Shown here: positions 1-10,142 of the stretch, piece by piece
Numbering within the stretch: position 1 is the stretch's first letter
Layout of the letters: each line of letters starts with the position of its first letter
Origin: Halocatena marina
Lineage (GTDB): Archaea > Halobacteriota > Halobacteria > Halobacteriales > Haloarculaceae
Assembly: GCF_023276375.1 (NCBI RefSeq)
Contig: NZ_JALLPK010000001.1
Coordinates: 2,418,001-2,482,000 of the forward strand
Direction: 5' to 3'
Length of the DNA: 64,000 nucleotides
Program-made: the position numbers and the translations under genes
The notes under the pieces: model-generated
Told to the model about the DNA's origin: nothing
Seen by the model: only the letters and a program-made list of their open reading frames with translations
The model's database searches: none

Positions 1-1
1 A

Positions 2-328
2 GAGCAGGTCGAAGAACCACGTGAGGGATTAGAGTCGCTGTTCAGGAACTACAGGGAGATCGCCGAAGACGATCCGTTCATCCAGCAGATGGTCATCCAG
101 CGCGACTACCGGGAGGTGCTTTATAATATCTCATCAGAAACGGGAAAAACCCGATCGAAGAAGTTCGAACACACGACGCCGTTCATCGAGACTCTCCAAG
201 AACAGAGTACAGGGCACCTCGCGGAACACGGTCCCAAAACGGTTCTCGGCGTCAAGGGAACAATCCTGCTGGTCCTGTACAAAGACGAGTTCGAAGCGTA
301 CAGAGCGGAATTTTACGAGCAGACATGA
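2..328 (+). CDS. C-terminal part of an unidentified protein (possibly TetR-type regulator)
   Basis: The reading frame is open from base 2 to the TGA at 326-328, so the 5' end lies outside the window. The visible 108 residues are mostly helical and charged, ending in a hydrophobic stretch (KGTILLVLYKDEF) and EFYEQT. The helical make-up and size would fit the ligand-binding half of a TetR-family regulator, but no DNA-binding domain is in view and I do not recognise a diagnostic motif. It converges with the phosphotransferase-like gene on the other strand. The function is unknown. Confidence 0.6.
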   Translation, partial: EQVEEPREGLESLFRNYREIAEDDPFIQQMVIQRDYREVLYNISSETGKTRSKKFEHTTPFIETLQEQSTGHLAEHGPKTVLGVKGTILLVLYKDEFEAYRAEFYEQT

Positions 329-410
329 GACCTGCTTATCACTGCACTCTCGGATGATTGACATCTGAAGCAGAAACCAACATACAAGCCACGAGAGCTT
401 CCAAACCCGA

Positions 411-3098
411 TTAATCGAGTCGTTCGACAGTCCCACGGCTTCCATCGACACGGAGTCGTTGTCCAGTCTCGATGCGTTTTGTCGCACGCGGGACGGACAT
501 AACGGCTGGGAGACCATATTCGCGTGCGACCAGCGCACCGTGTGTCATCCGCCCTCCCACATCTGTCACCAACCCAGACGCATTAAGAAACAGTGGTGTC
601 CATCCCGGATCACAGGATGGTGCAACGAGTATCTCACCCTTCTCAAGCGTGGATTCACTCGGATTGTGGATGACGCGTGCAGTTCCCTCGATGACACCCG
701 ACGAAACCCCTGTCCCGACGAGAGCGCCGTCGAGACACTGGTCAGTCCGAGTAGTGAGTGCCTCTCCTTCGCTCGTCAGCAGTGCTGGTGCGTCCAGTCG
801 GGCGAATCGTTCGTGTTCGCGTCGACGACTATCCACGTCGATATTCGCGGCGGCTCCCGATTCAAACAGTTCGAACAGCTCCTCTTTTCGAAGATACCAG
901 ACATCGTCTGGATCTCGCAACTGGTCGTTCGCAGCGAGCTGTTCTCCGGCGTGCTGAAGTCCCTCGTGCCAAGCCGCGAACAGATGGGCGGATCCCTGTT
1001 TCGGTTCGTCCCGTAACGGAATGTAGCCACGATAGACGCGTAGTAACCGACGAACGAGGGGTCGTCGGAGCGGGCCGAGAACACCCTGTCCCGCCTTCCG
1101 CAGAAGATCGTCTACGGCTTGCTTGGCTGCTTGCTGTCGAGCACGAAGATGGCTCCGATACGTTTCCTCGTCCCCTGCACGGAGATTACTCCGAACGATT
1201 TGCAGCACGCCAGCGGGATCGTCTCGCCATCGAGGACGACTGACATCGATCTCACCGGTTGTTCTGTGACCGAAGTCTTCGAGGAACGTCTCAAGTTCGC
1301 TGACGAACGCGTCACCACCATCAACAGTGGCAATCTCGGCCAGCGTTCGCCCATCACGGAGAGCTTCTCCGACAGCAGGATACTCGTGCGCGACTGCTTC
1401 GAGGTCATCAAGACCGAGATTCATCCGGGTGCCCACCTCATCACTAGAGCCTCTCCCCGCAGCATCGACAGTAGCGTGCTCCTCGGGAAAGAGCTTCTTC
1501 AGTGCCTTTCCTGCTGTCATTCCAGCCATGAGAGGCATGAATCGAGGGTAGACCTCCCGCATGAGAGAAACCGTATCGTATGGGAGCCCATCGAAAACCG
1601 TCCGTGCCAGTTGTTCTCCATCGTCCGGTTCGAGTATCTCTGTGGCGGCCTGCTCACCCCACTCACGATACCATTGCCGGAGGTGGGGCATATCCTCTCC
1701 CGCGCGGATAAACGATAGACAGTAGCCCGAGACGATACCCGGAATGATTGGTGCGACGGTACGAATCAGCTGAAACGCATCACGCCCGAGCGAGGGAACG
1801 ATCGAAGGCGAGACTCCCCCCTCGAACTCCGATTCGCGTCGCTCGGTCAGCTCTTTCAATCCGAGAGCTGCGTGCTCGACCATCGAGATGAGTCCCGTTA
1901 CGATTGTCCCCCGAAAGAGAGACTGACGCAGGAACGGCGTAATATCTTCGTACACCCGTCCACCCGCGTGAGCTGCCCATCTGCCACGTTCACCTGCAGT
2001 GTCGAACTCAGCGAGCATCTCTTCGATCACCGCGGTCCACAGATCCACAGCGAGTGGCGGCATCGCTTCTGCCATCGCTTGGGTGTGACCCACGCTGAGA
2101 TAGACGTGCAGACGCCCGTCAGTCGGCATCGGTTCGGGGAGCGGAAACAGTGCGGTGATCGGTCGTGATTGGAGTATCACGAACTCGCCATCGACGAGCG
2201 CCCACTCGATGTCCTGTGGACTTTCGAGGTGCGATTCGATTCTGACACCCAATCGAACGAGATCAGAGAGGTTATCGTCCGAGAGCACGCGAGCACGTTG
2301 CTCAGTTTCATCGAGTGTAACGCGGTTGGGGTCGTTCTCTTCCAACGAGAGTCGTATCTGCTTGGTGCCGACATCGTACGACAGCACTTCCCCCGTCGAT
2401 TTCTCTACGTGGGCGTTATCTGCTTCGACCTCACCGGCGACGATCGTTTCTCCAAGCCCGAACGCAGCGTCGACGGACGCAATCGTCCGGTTGCCACTGT
2501 CGGGATCTGCGGTGAACAGGACACCCGCTGCCTCGGCGTCGACCATCCGTTGGACGACGACAGCGAGTGCAACATCAGCGTTCGGGATGTTGTTCTGGTT
2601 TCGGTATGTAACAGCTCTCTCAGTGAATAGACTCGCAAGACAATCCAGCACACGATCTGCGACATCGTCGGGGCTAACCCCCAGATACGTCTCGTGCTGT
2701 CCGGCGAACGAGGCAGATGGGAGATCCTCTGCTGTCGCGCTGGATCGGACCGCATACGAGGCGGCTCCGTGTGTCTCGATTGCCTCTCGCAGTTGGCTGT
2801 GCAGTTCATCTGGCAGCTCTCGCGTTCGAAAGGACGAACGAATTTCTTCTGTGCGCCGTTCGAGTTCGGTTCGGTTCTCTGCAGAACGATCATCGAGAGA
2901 CTGGATTGCATCTCTCATTTCGTTGTTCAGCAGGATTTCGTAGGCATCGGTGGTGACACAGAAACCTCCCGGAACGTTGAATCCGGCTTCGATGAGTGCG
3001 CCAAGCGTCGCTCCTTTTCCACCGAAACGCTCCCGTTCCGGATCGACTGCGTCCAGATCGACGATGAATTGCTTCGGTTCGTTCTCGGTGGTGCTCAT
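411..3098 (-). CDS. PEP synthase-like / rifampicin phosphotransferase-like enzyme
   Basis: 895 residues from the ATG at 3098; a TTG two codons upstream is also possible. The N-terminal part is the PPDK/PEP-synthase ATP-binding domain (GGKGATLGALIEAGFNVP near residues 28-45, then YAVRSSATAEDLPSASFAGQ). The extreme C-terminus is the phosphohistidine swivelling domain, with GGRMTHGALVAREYGLPAV carrying the likely catalytic His853. No PEP/pyruvate-binding barrel follows the His domain. That order (ATP domain, middle domain, terminal His domain) and the length match rifampicin phosphotransferases and related dikinases, not true PEP synthases, in which a barrel follows. The natural substrate cannot be told from sequence. 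Confidence 0.85.
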   Translation of the reverse strand: MSTTENEPKQFIVDLDAVDPERERFGGKGATLGALIEAGFNVPGGFCVTTDAYEILLNNEMRDAIQSLDDRSAENRTELERRTEEIRSSFRTRELPDELHSQLREAIETHGAASYAVRSSATAEDLPSASFAGQHETYLGVSPDDVADRVLDCLASLFTERAVTYRNQNNIPNADVALAVVVQRMVDAEAAGVLFTADPDSGNRTIASVDAAFGLGETIVAGEVEADNAHVEKSTGEVLSYDVGTKQIRLSLEENDPNRVTLDETEQRARVLSDDNLSDLVRLGVRIESHLESPQDIEWALVDGEFVILQSRPITALFPLPEPMPTDGRLHVYLSVGHTQAMAEAMPPLAVDLWTAVIEEMLAEFDTAGERGRWAAHAGGRVYEDITPFLRQSLFRGTIVTGLISMVEHAALGLKELTERRESEFEGGVSPSIVPSLGRDAFQLIRTVAPIIPGIVSGYCLSFIRAGEDMPHLRQWYREWGEQAATEILEPDDGEQLARTVFDGLPYDTVSLMREVYPRFMPLMAGMTAGKALKKLFPEEHATVDAAGRGSSDEVGTRMNLGLDDLEAVAHEYPAVGEALRDGRTLAEIATVDGGDAFVSELETFLEDFGHRTTGEIDVSRPRWRDDPAGVLQIVRSNLRAGDEETYRSHLRARQQAAKQAVDDLLRKAGQGVLGPLRRPLVRRLLRVYRGYIPLRDEPKQGSAHLFAAWHEGLQHAGEQLAANDQLRDPDDVWYLRKEELFELFESGAAANIDVDSRRREHERFARLDAPALLTSEGEALTTRTDQCLDGALVGTGVSSGVIEGTARVIHNPSESTLEKGEILVAPSCDPGWTPLFLNASGLVTDVGGRMTHGALVAREYGLPAVMSVPRATKRIETGQRLRVDGSRGTVERLD

Positions 3099-3286
3099 AC
3101 CCAATCACAGCGATGTTGTGATTTGAAAAACTCCATGACTAAAATAGCTATGAAGTTGTGAATGCATAAGCCTATCTGCGCTGTCCAGATGAGTAGTAAT
3201 TGTCTCTCCGATACGTTCCGGGAGATACGGTTTGAGGACAGGAGCCGAACGCAATTCTTAGTGGTGCGCTCGGGCAACGGGACGCA

Positions 3287-4759
3287 ATGGGAGAGATTTT
3301 TGAAGTCCGATCGTTCGACGCCGCAGGCCGTATCGGGGAGTTGACCGTTCCTCGGGCCGGTCTCACCGTCGAGACGCCAGCGCTGCTTCCCGTCGTGAAT
3401 CCGCACATCGGGACGATCGATCCAGCTGATTTGGCCAGCGAATTCGGGGTCGAGATGCTCATTACGAACAGTTACATCCTCAACCGAAGCGATGACCTGC
3501 GCGACCGGGTGCTTTCTGAAGGAGTGCACACACTGCTCGATTTCCCCGGTGTCATCATGACCGACTCAGGCTCGTTTCAACTGGCCGAGTACGGCGATAT
3601 CGAGGTGACGACCGAGGAAATACTCCAATTCCAACGGGATATCGGCTCGGATATCGGAACGCCGGTCGATATCCCGACTCCACCGGACGTAAGTAGAGCG
3701 CAGGCAAACGAGGAGCTTCAGACGACACAGGAGCGCCTCAAAACCGCCGAACGCGTCGGTCAGAAGATGGACAGTGAGATGCTCATCACCGCTCCAGTCC
3801 AAGGATCAACCCAACTCGACCTGCGTGAGCAGGCCGCGCGCCACGCCTACCAGACGAAGCTCGACGTCTATCCCGTCGGTGGAGTCGTGCCGTTGTTGAA
3901 CGCCTATCGATACTCGGATATGGTTGATGTGGTTGCGGCCGCAAAGCGTGGATTGGGCGTCGACGCGCCTGTTCATCTGTTCGGAGCGGGCCATCCGATG
4001 ATGCTCGCGCTCGCAGTTGCGCTTGGGTGCGACGTGTTCGATTCGGCGGCGTACGCAATCTACGCGCGCGACGACCGCTATCTCACCGTTCGCGGGACGG
4101 AACATCTCGACGACCTCGCGTACTTTCCGTGTTCGTGTTCGATCTGTACCAATCATACACCAGACGAGATCCGGAGGTGCGACGACGAGACAAGAGAGGA
4201 GTTGCTTGCACGCCACAACCTCCACGTCACGTTCGCGGAGCTACGCCGGGTGAAACAGGCGATCCGTCGTGGCAATCTGCTCGAACTCGTCGATGCACGG
4301 GCACGAGGACACCCAAAGCTGCTCGATGGCTATCGGACGCTATTCGATCACAGCGAGCAGTTGGAGCGATCGGATCCGGTCTCGAAGGACGCGGTGTTTC
4401 ACGTTTCGAGCGAGTGCGTCCGCAGACCAGAGGTCATGCGTCACCACTCACGACTCGAACGACTGAGCGTCGATGGAGACGTGTTGCTTTCAGAAGGAGG
4501 AGTCAACGAAGCGTTCGACGAGACGTGGCGTGTCGTCCCGCCGTTCGGTCCGTTCCCTCGGTCGCTCTCGGAGACGTACCCACTGACCGTAGAAGTTCCC
4601 GAGCGAATGAGCCGGAAGAGCTACGAAATGGCCGCAGACGGCATCCGTGCGCTCGTCGAGACAAACCCCGATACCTCGTTCACGCTCGCACACCGGGAAT
4701 GGCCCAAGAGCGCACTCACACGACTACCGAACGCAGTAACAGTCACTGAACTCTCATGA
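3287..4759 (+). CDS. tgtA: tRNA-guanine(15) transglycosylase (archaeosine pathway)
   Basis: 490 residues. It exchanges guanine-15 in the tRNA D-loop for preQ0, the first tRNA-level step of archaeosine synthesis. [13 protein letters not shown] gives Asp93, and FDSAAYA gives Asp252, the position of the family's nucleophilic Asp. A zinc site PCSCSIC (Cys282, 284, 287) lies at about 281-287, with a His expected further on. There is no C-terminal PUA domain, as in euryarchaea, where that half sits in the separate ArcS protein encoded 52 bases downstream. The ATG is preceded at about 30 bases by an attctta TATA-like element, suggesting a leaderless transcript. Confidence 0.95.
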   Translation: MGEIFEVRSFDAAGRIGELTVPRAGLTVETPALLPVVNPHIGTIDPADLASEFGVEMLITNSYILNRSDDLRDRVLSEGVHTLLDFPGVIMTDSGSFQLAEYGDIEVTTEEILQFQRDIGSDIGTPVDIPTPPDVSRAQANEELQTTQERLKTAERVGQKMDSEMLITAPVQGSTQLDLREQAARHAYQTKLDVYPVGGVVPLLNAYRYSDMVDVVAAAKRGLGVDAPVHLFGAGHPMMLALAVALGCDVFDSAAYAIYARDDRYLTVRGTEHLDDLAYFPCSCSICTNHTPDEIRRCDDETREELLARHNLHVTFAELRRVKQAIRRGNLLELVDARARGHPKLLDGYRTLFDHSEQLERSDPVSKDAVFHVSSECVRRPEVMRHHSRLERLSVDGDVLLSEGGVNEAFDETWRVVPPFGPFPRSLSETYPLTVEVPERMSRKSYEMAADGIRALVETNPDTSFTLAHREWPKSALTRLPNAVTVTELS

Positions 4760-4811
4760 CTCTCGAAGACACAAGCCAACGTAGTTCTGTGTCGACGCCA
4801 GAAGACGACCA

Positions 4812-6560
4812 ATGACCGATTATTTCGAAGTTCACGAGCGCGACGGACCGGCTCGGATTGGGGAACTCCGCCTCGCTGATTCGATTCATACGCCCGCACT
4901 CATCGACGACAGCATTGAAGACGCGGGGAGTCTCTGGTCCGAGGAACGGACGACACCAGTGGGGGACGAGACGGCGCTGACTGTCCTTCCCCACCGAAGC
5001 TTTCCAGCAGGGACCGACACGGAGGTCGAGGAGGCGTTCGCAGTTGAGTATCCGACTGTCGAGTTCCCGAGTGCGGCTGTCATCTCTCGTGAGACAGCAG
5101 GAGATCACGGGAGTGATGCGTACATCCTCTCTTCTGCCTCCGGTATCGTGGGGCATGCATCGAAGTTCGTCGACACAATCGTCGATGTTCGAACATCGAT
5201 TCCGGCTGATACCGCACTCCTCCTCTCGGGGGTGGCGACACCGGCGAACGCCGCCACGCTGGCCTACGCGGGTGTTGATCTCTTCGACAGCAATCGCGCG
5301 TACGTCCGTGGATTGGAAGGATTCTATCTGACGGCAGACGGTGAGGAGTTCCTCGAAGATCTGACTGAGCTTCCGTGTTCCTGTCCGGCCTGCCAGCGAG
5401 GACGGGATGCATTCGACCGGGAGCACTGCGCTGAGCACAACGTGGCCGCCATCGAAACGGAGTTGGCACGCGTCCGCGAACGCATTCGTGCTGGTCGACT
5501 CCGAGATTATCTCGAAGGACAAGCCCGCCACGACGCGTGGCTGACAGCGGCATTCAGACGACTCGACCAGCAATACAGCTATCTCGAACAACACACGCCC
5601 CTCTTACGCCAGAGCACGCTGCTCGCTGCGAGTGACGACAGCATGCGACGAGTCGAAATCCAGCGTTTTGCAGATCGTGTGTGCACACGCTATCGAAACC
5701 GCTTCGAACAGCCACTTGCACTTGTCCCCTGTTCGGCCCGAAAACCCTACAGCGAATCACAGAGCCACGGTCAGTTCCACGACGCGATCCACTATCGCGC
5801 GCACAAGGTGTCGATGACATCGCCGATCGGCGTCGTTCCCCAGGAGCTGGAGTATACGTACCCCGCACAACACTACGACAGCGTCGTGACAGGGCGGTGG
5901 TCAGCAGAGGAGATCGACTTCGTCGCCCGCGTGCTGACAGAGTATCTCGAACAGAACGAGTACCCTCGCTACATCGCGCACGTTCCGCCGGGTGGCTACC
6001 GAGAGATCTGTGAACGTGTCGAGAAACGTACTGGAATTGAGTTCGAGTACACTGTCAGCGATCATCCGACGACAGCCGAATCGTTGGCGAATCTCCGAGA
6101 GACACTCAGCGGCGAATCGAAGTATCTGAAGCGCGAGCGCGAGCATAACACTGTTCGTGCAATCGCGGACTACCAGCTCGGACCTGACGCTGGGACCGAA
6201 CTGTTTGGAACAGAGATCTCCGTGGACGGATGGCTACCGTCGCTGCGTGTCCACGACAAGGGGCAATTGGCGACGATTGTCCCTCAGTACGGAACGCTCG
6301 CGTTCACGCTCGCTGGCGCACGCCGATGGCTCGATAGCAGCGTCCCGACCAAGCGCGTCGAAATTGATCCATTCGTACCGCAAGGAAGCGTCCTCGCTCC
6401 CGGTATCGTGGACGCTAGCGCGGACATCCGCGTTGGTGATGAAGTCGTTATTGAGGGACCAAAGGCGTTCGCCGTCGGACGAGCGTCGATGAGTGGACCT
6501 GAAATGACGACGAGTACACGAGGAATCGCGGTCGAAGTCCGTCACGTCGATGAACGGTAA
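4812..6560 (+). CDS. arcS: Archaeosine synthase ArcS (TgtA2)
   Basis: 582 residues, directly downstream of tgtA on the same strand. ArcS converts preQ0-modified tRNA towards archaeosine at position 15. The N-terminal half is a degenerate transglycosylase fold that keeps the zinc-type cluster PCSCPAC (about 188-194) but lacks the catalytic Asp motif of TgtA. The ArcS hallmark PCSARKPYS is at 306-314. The last 75 or so residues (FVPQGSVLAPGIVDASADIR onward) look like a PUA RNA-binding domain. Family, neighbour and motif all agree. Confidence 0.93.
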   Translation: MTDYFEVHERDGPARIGELRLADSIHTPALIDDSIEDAGSLWSEERTTPVGDETALTVLPHRSFPAGTDTEVEEAFAVEYPTVEFPSAAVISRETAGDHGSDAYILSSASGIVGHASKFVDTIVDVRTSIPADTALLLSGVATPANAATLAYAGVDLFDSNRAYVRGLEGFYLTADGEEFLEDLTELPCSCPACQRGRDAFDREHCAEHNVAAIETELARVRERIRAGRLRDYLEGQARHDAWLTAAFRRLDQQYSYLEQHTPLLRQSTLLAASDDSMRRVEIQRFADRVCTRYRNRFEQPLALVPCSARKPYSESQSHGQFHDAIHYRAHKVSMTSPIGVVPQELEYTYPAQHYDSVVTGRWSAEEIDFVARVLTEYLEQNEYPRYIAHVPPGGYREICERVEKRTGIEFEYTVSDHPTTAESLANLRETLSGESKYLKREREHNTVRAIADYQLGPDAGTELFGTEISVDGWLPSLRVHDKGQLATIVPQYGTLAFTLAGARRWLDSSVPTKRVEIDPFVPQGSVLAPGIVDASADIRVGDEVVIEGPKAFAVGRASMSGPEMTTSTRGIAVEVRHVDER

Positions 6561-6583
6561 GTGACGAGCGAAACAGAAGGGCG

Positions 6584-6988
6584 CTACTCTTCCTCGGTTT
6601 CGAAATCGAGCGAAACAGAGTTGATGCAGTAGCGTTTGCCAGTCGGATCCGGACCGTCGTCGAACACGTGCCCAAGATGGCCGCCACAGCGCGCACAGAC
6701 GACCTCTGTTCGATTCATTCCGTGGCTCGTATCGCGGTGGAGTTCGATCGCATCCTCCATCGCATCGTAAAAGCTCGGCCAGCCCGTGTTGGTCCCGAAT
6801 TTCGTTTCGGAATCGAATAGCTCGACTCCACAGGCCGCACACTGGTATGTTCCCTCTTCGTTCGTACTGATGTGCTCTCCACTGAATCGCGGCTCGGTCC
6901 CCTTCTCGCGGAGAATTTGGTACTCCTCATCGGAGAGAACCTCGCGCCACTCCTCGTCGGTCTGGGGGATTGAATCGCTCTCAGGCAT
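6584..6988 (-). CDS. msrB: Peptide-methionine (R)-S-oxide reductase
   Basis: 134 residues from the ATG at 6988; an upstream extension to 7099 is open but is not MsrB-like. It reduces methionine-R-sulfoxide in oxidised proteins. Two CxxC pairs form the structural zinc site (CAAC and CARC). GWPSF and the C-terminal RYCINSVSL carry the substrate pocket and catalytic Cys. The gene is convergent with arcS with a 23-base gap. It is a single-domain MsrB with no fused MsrA. Confidence 0.93.
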   Translation of the reverse strand: MPESDSIPQTDEEWREVLSDEEYQILREKGTEPRFSGEHISTNEEGTYQCAACGVELFDSETKFGTNTGWPSFYDAMEDAIELHRDTSHGMNRTEVVCARCGGHLGHVFDDGPDPTGKRYCINSVSLDFETEEE

Positions 6989-7132
6989 GGGGTGACGTAT
7001 GCGCTCGATCAGGTTGTGCGTTTCGAACAAATAGAAATGGAAAGAGGGAACGACGGGGAATTGAAACCACCGTCCGTGGCAACTATTCAGTCCCGGCATA
7101 ATTAAGTTCGATGCCAGTGATTGTCACAGATA

Positions 7133-7396
7133 ATGATAGAGCGCCGTCTTTCGTATCAAGACCTTGAGGATGGTGTCGCAACACTGTTATTGTTTGAAGG
7201 TGAGGAAATCAAGGAAGATTTCTACTGGGATGTAGAGGATATGCCAGACGGTGCAGAACCCGGAGATCAATATCAACCGGAGTTCGAGGATGGTGAACTC
7301 GTCGCACTGCATTATGACGAGGAACTCACTGAACAAACATTTGAGGAACACCAAGACGCGCTTGAATGGTACAATGAGATGTTGGAAGATAACTAA
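7133..7396 (+). CDS. DUF3006-like small acidic protein
   Basis: 87 residues from the ATG at 7133; a TTG at 7121 would add four. The pattern of a short strand-rich domain (DLEDGVATLLLFEGEE, then DVEDMPDGAEPGDQY and FEDGELVAL) fits DUF3006, a small domain often encoded beside soluble ComEC-like metallo-beta-lactamase proteins. The next gene here is such a protein and starts 3 bases after this stop, so the two are very likely co-translated. The C-terminal helix (TEQTFEEHQDALEWYNEML) is an addition. The function is unknown; a partner or modulator role is inferred only from linkage. Confidence 0.75.
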   Translation: MIERRLSYQDLEDGVATLLLFEGEEIKEDFYWDVEDMPDGAEPGDQYQPEFEDGELVALHYDEELTEQTFEEHQDALEWYNEMLEDN

Positions 7397-7399
7397 GAT

Positions 7400-9133
7400 A
7401 TGCCCGGCGAACCGCTGTCTAATGGGAAACGAGAAGTATACACACTGAACGTTGAGCAAGCGGATTCGCATGCGATTATCACAGAAGATGGAAAAATCGC
7501 CCTCATAGATGCAGATAAAGAGAGGGCTGCTGACGAACTTGACACCATCTTAGCCGGACGGGAAACGCCACAGACAGATACCGGACGTGTTCCGATCGAG
7601 ACGTTCGTTCTGACACATTTTCATGACGATCATTCGAGAGGTGTGCAGGAATTGTATGACCACGGCTACGAAATACAACATGCTATCCAGCCTGACGAAG
7701 ATCGGTATACGATGCGTGACCGGGAGACCAGAAAGCCAAGGAAAGGCGTGAAAGTGGCTGTCAAGATGACGTACGCCCGTGCGTTGAAAAAGCATGACCC
7801 AGATACCATCAAACAGGTCTCAATGGGTGATTCTCTCTCCTCAGATATAGACAGTCAAGTTCTGGCTCCACCCAGTGATTCAGGCACGATCACATTCACC
7901 AGCCCAGAGACTGGGCGGAAAAACACCCTCAAACCGACCGGTGCGAACGCAAACAGTATTGCTCTCAAAACGGAGGGCGAGCAGTCGGTGTTGTTCATGG
8001 GGGATGTCGAGGACACCGGCGGACTCAACGGCGAAAGTCAGGTGATGCACCAACACGATAGTGAGGAAAGCGAGGTTGATCTCGACGCCGACATCCTCGT
8101 GGTCTCGCATCACGGTTCAGATAACGCGACCAGCACAGAATTCCTCGAGCGAGTCGATCCAGAGGTAGCAGTAATTTCGAGTGGTCTACACAATAAGCAC
8201 ACGAGCGAGAACCAGCACGACGCTCATCCCCACGATGCGACTCTCAAGCGACTGCACGATCGGGGTATCGATGTCTACTGGACGCCGGGTCACGGAACAC
8301 TCCGGACCGACCTAGACACAGAGGCTGCCCACCCGGAGCCAACGACCGATCTCGAAACGACCAACGCCGCCGATGTGGCCGCGCTGAAATACTACTGCCG
8401 GGAACACGACGTCTCACCGGAACAGATCGTGGCACTTACCCCAGACCATTTGCCTGAAGAAACGTCCGCGTGGGTAGCCGACGCCGCACCGATGATGGTC
8501 GAGTCGACCGAAGAGATCTTGGACGAAGCGATTGCGAACGGCGAATCCGTTGAGGATCTCCGACAGACGCTCGATCCAACGCCGGACGCGCACGATCAGC
8601 TCCAAACGAGCGTGCAAGCCGATCGAGACGAACACGTGACGACCAGAGCAGACGTGAACCGGAACCGGGAGGCGTTTTTCAGCGCCAAACGGGCAGAAGA
8701 CGCCTACAAGCGGCTCCCACTGCACACGCGACTTCGGGCAAACCTCCCCAACCGATTCGGGGGGATCGAGCATCCGCTGGCAGATGTTCCTTCACCCGAC
8801 GATATCGATGGTCCCCGAAAGGTCGAGGAGGTCCCACGGGCTGTTCAACATTCTCCCGCAGCCAAAAAGCGCGACAAGAGAGGAATCGTCATCGACGAGC
8901 GGCTCCTTGCGGCCGAAGACGCCGCTGACGAGGCTGTCGACACTGCTGAAACGAGTGAAACGTTGTGTCACCACCTCCGAGAGACCCCCGGCGCACACCA
9001 AGACTTCCTCTATGCGATCGAGACCCCCGATGCCCATACCAAGCACAAACCCGAAGAAGATCTCTCCGAGTCGTTGGAACAGACGAACCAGCGGGAACGA
9101 TCGCAGACACAGGATGTCTCGCTGGGACTCTGA
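7400..9133 (+). CDS. Soluble ComEC/Rec2-like metallo-beta-lactamase fold protein with a novel C-terminal region
   Basis: 577 residues. The first 300 or so form a metallo-beta-lactamase domain: HFHDDH at about 73-78, then LVVSHHGSDNATS, then the late His-containing WTPGHGT. This matches the hydrolase domain of ComEC-type proteins, but no membrane segments are present, so it is not a DNA channel. The C-terminal 270 residues are charged, partly coiled and unrecognised. Base composition shifts inside the gene: the row 7441-7500 is 47% G+C and the row 8701-8760 is 65% by hand count. It follows the DUF3006 gene with a 3-base gap. Possible roles are a nuclease or phosphodiesterase. Confidence 0.85.
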   Translation: MPGEPLSNGKREVYTLNVEQADSHAIITEDGKIALIDADKERAADELDTILAGRETPQTDTGRVPIETFVLTHFHDDHSRGVQELYDHGYEIQHAIQPDEDRYTMRDRETRKPRKGVKVAVKMTYARALKKHDPDTIKQVSMGDSLSSDIDSQVLAPPSDSGTITFTSPETGRKNTLKPTGANANSIALKTEGEQSVLFMGDVEDTGGLNGESQVMHQHDSEESEVDLDADILVVSHHGSDNATSTEFLERVDPEVAVISSGLHNKHTSENQHDAHPHDATLKRLHDRGIDVYWTPGHGTLRTDLDTEAAHPEPTTDLETTNAADVAALKYYCREHDVSPEQIVALTPDHLPEETSAWVADAAPMMVESTEEILDEAIANGESVEDLRQTLDPTPDAHDQLQTSVQADRDEHVTTRADVNRNREAFFSAKRAEDAYKRLPLHTRLRANLPNRFGGIEHPLADVPSPDDIDGPRKVEEVPRAVQHSPAAKKRDKRGIVIDERLLAAEDAADEAVDTAETSETLCHHLRETPGAHQDFLYAIETPDAHTKHKPEEDLSESLEQTNQRERSQTQDVSLGL

Positions 9134-9324
9134 TGTCGTGGTATCGATGGGGAGATCGTCCGCTTACCAGACAAGCGTCGTCGATGACTCCGAGAACTTG
9201 GACAATGGAACTCCGTCGGTTTACAGCAAAGTTTCTGTCCAACCACCGAAATCGAATGGAACATTTCAAGCATCAATCGACTGATCACGAGGGAATCTTC
9301 GGAATCCAATACGTATCCCTGTAA

Positions 9325-9840
9325 TCACACCTCTGTCCAAGATATCACTTCTTCATCGTCCGAGAATATTCCAATATCAGTTACGTGAATAGTTACATCC
9401 GACACAGTATCGACGGTACATCCATATACTATTTTACATATGTCTTCAAATATGATATATTCGTCAGAAGCATTCACGGGTTGGCTATGGCAGGCCATAA
9501 CACACTCTACGTCGGAAGACGGCTGCTTCAATGAGAATAATCGGTCAACTGCCCAATACAGAACTCGTAAAACCATCGAATTTGGAAAATCGGGGTCGGT
9601 ATAATTAGCTGGTATTTCAAGACCATGTCTTTCACTCACATTCAACATTGCAGCATCCTTCCTATCGTCCACCTTCGTAACGGTGTGACATCCTGACCGA
9701 TATTGGTACATTGGAATATCGCCCTCAAACGTTACGTTCATGAACCCAGGTCCGTCACCGATTCTCTGTTGTGCTTCTTCAAACATCTGCTGGAGGCGTG
9801 TTTCCTTCTTCTCACTACTCCACTGAGCGGGATCCATCAT
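9325..9840 (-). CDS. Hypothetical protein, AT-rich orphan
   Basis: 171 residues from the tandem ATG codons at 9835-9840; the frame stays open upstream to a TTG at 9981. A TATA-like AAATATATGATG on the minus strand at about 9873-9885 favours the shorter form. No signal peptide or membrane segment is visible. The protein contains several Cys and His residues (for example VECVMACHSQP) without a clear metal pattern. The row 9421-9480 is only 32% G+C, far below neighbouring core genes, which suggests recent acquisition. I do not recognise the family. Confidence 0.6.
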   Translation of the reverse strand: MMDPAQWSSEKKETRLQQMFEEAQQRIGDGPGFMNVTFEGDIPMYQYRSGCHTVTKVDDRKDAAMLNVSERHGLEIPANYTDPDFPNSMVLRVLYWAVDRLFSLKQPSSDVECVMACHSQPVNASDEYIIFEDICKIVYGCTVDTVSDVTIHVTDIGIFSDDEEVISWTEV

Positions 9841-10142
9841 CGAATACGAATCAGAGGCAACAGGCTTAACATCATATATTTGTATTTCAAACAGCAGACT
9901 ACGGTGCTTCGTCCAGCAAGAACTTCCATGAATCGAGGGGAGGGGATCGCTCGGAGGTACTGAATGTGGCTCCCACTCCAATCGTTTGAGTCAGTCTATG
10001 AAATCCGATTTCAACGGTTGAAGACACAGAACGGCACAAATCCATCCAGAATTATTTTAGATTCCCATCTAGAGATGGTGTGAGTAATCGACAGAACAGA
10101 GATCCGTTCCGTCAATGTGAAATAATCGGCAGAAATGTAGTA
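9841..10142. other. Intergenic stretch between orphan gene and tRNA-Ile
   Basis: AT-rich DNA with the likely promoter of the orphan gene near 9873-9885. I see no other gene, no repeat of the tRNA 3' end and no terminator that I can defend. Confidence 0.5.

Noticed and set aside
9133..9324. A 63-codon open frame overlapping the stop of the ComEC-like gene (TGATG)
   Set aside because: The protein is basic and lacks haloarchaeal composition; no family or promoter support. The overlap is a weak argument alone.
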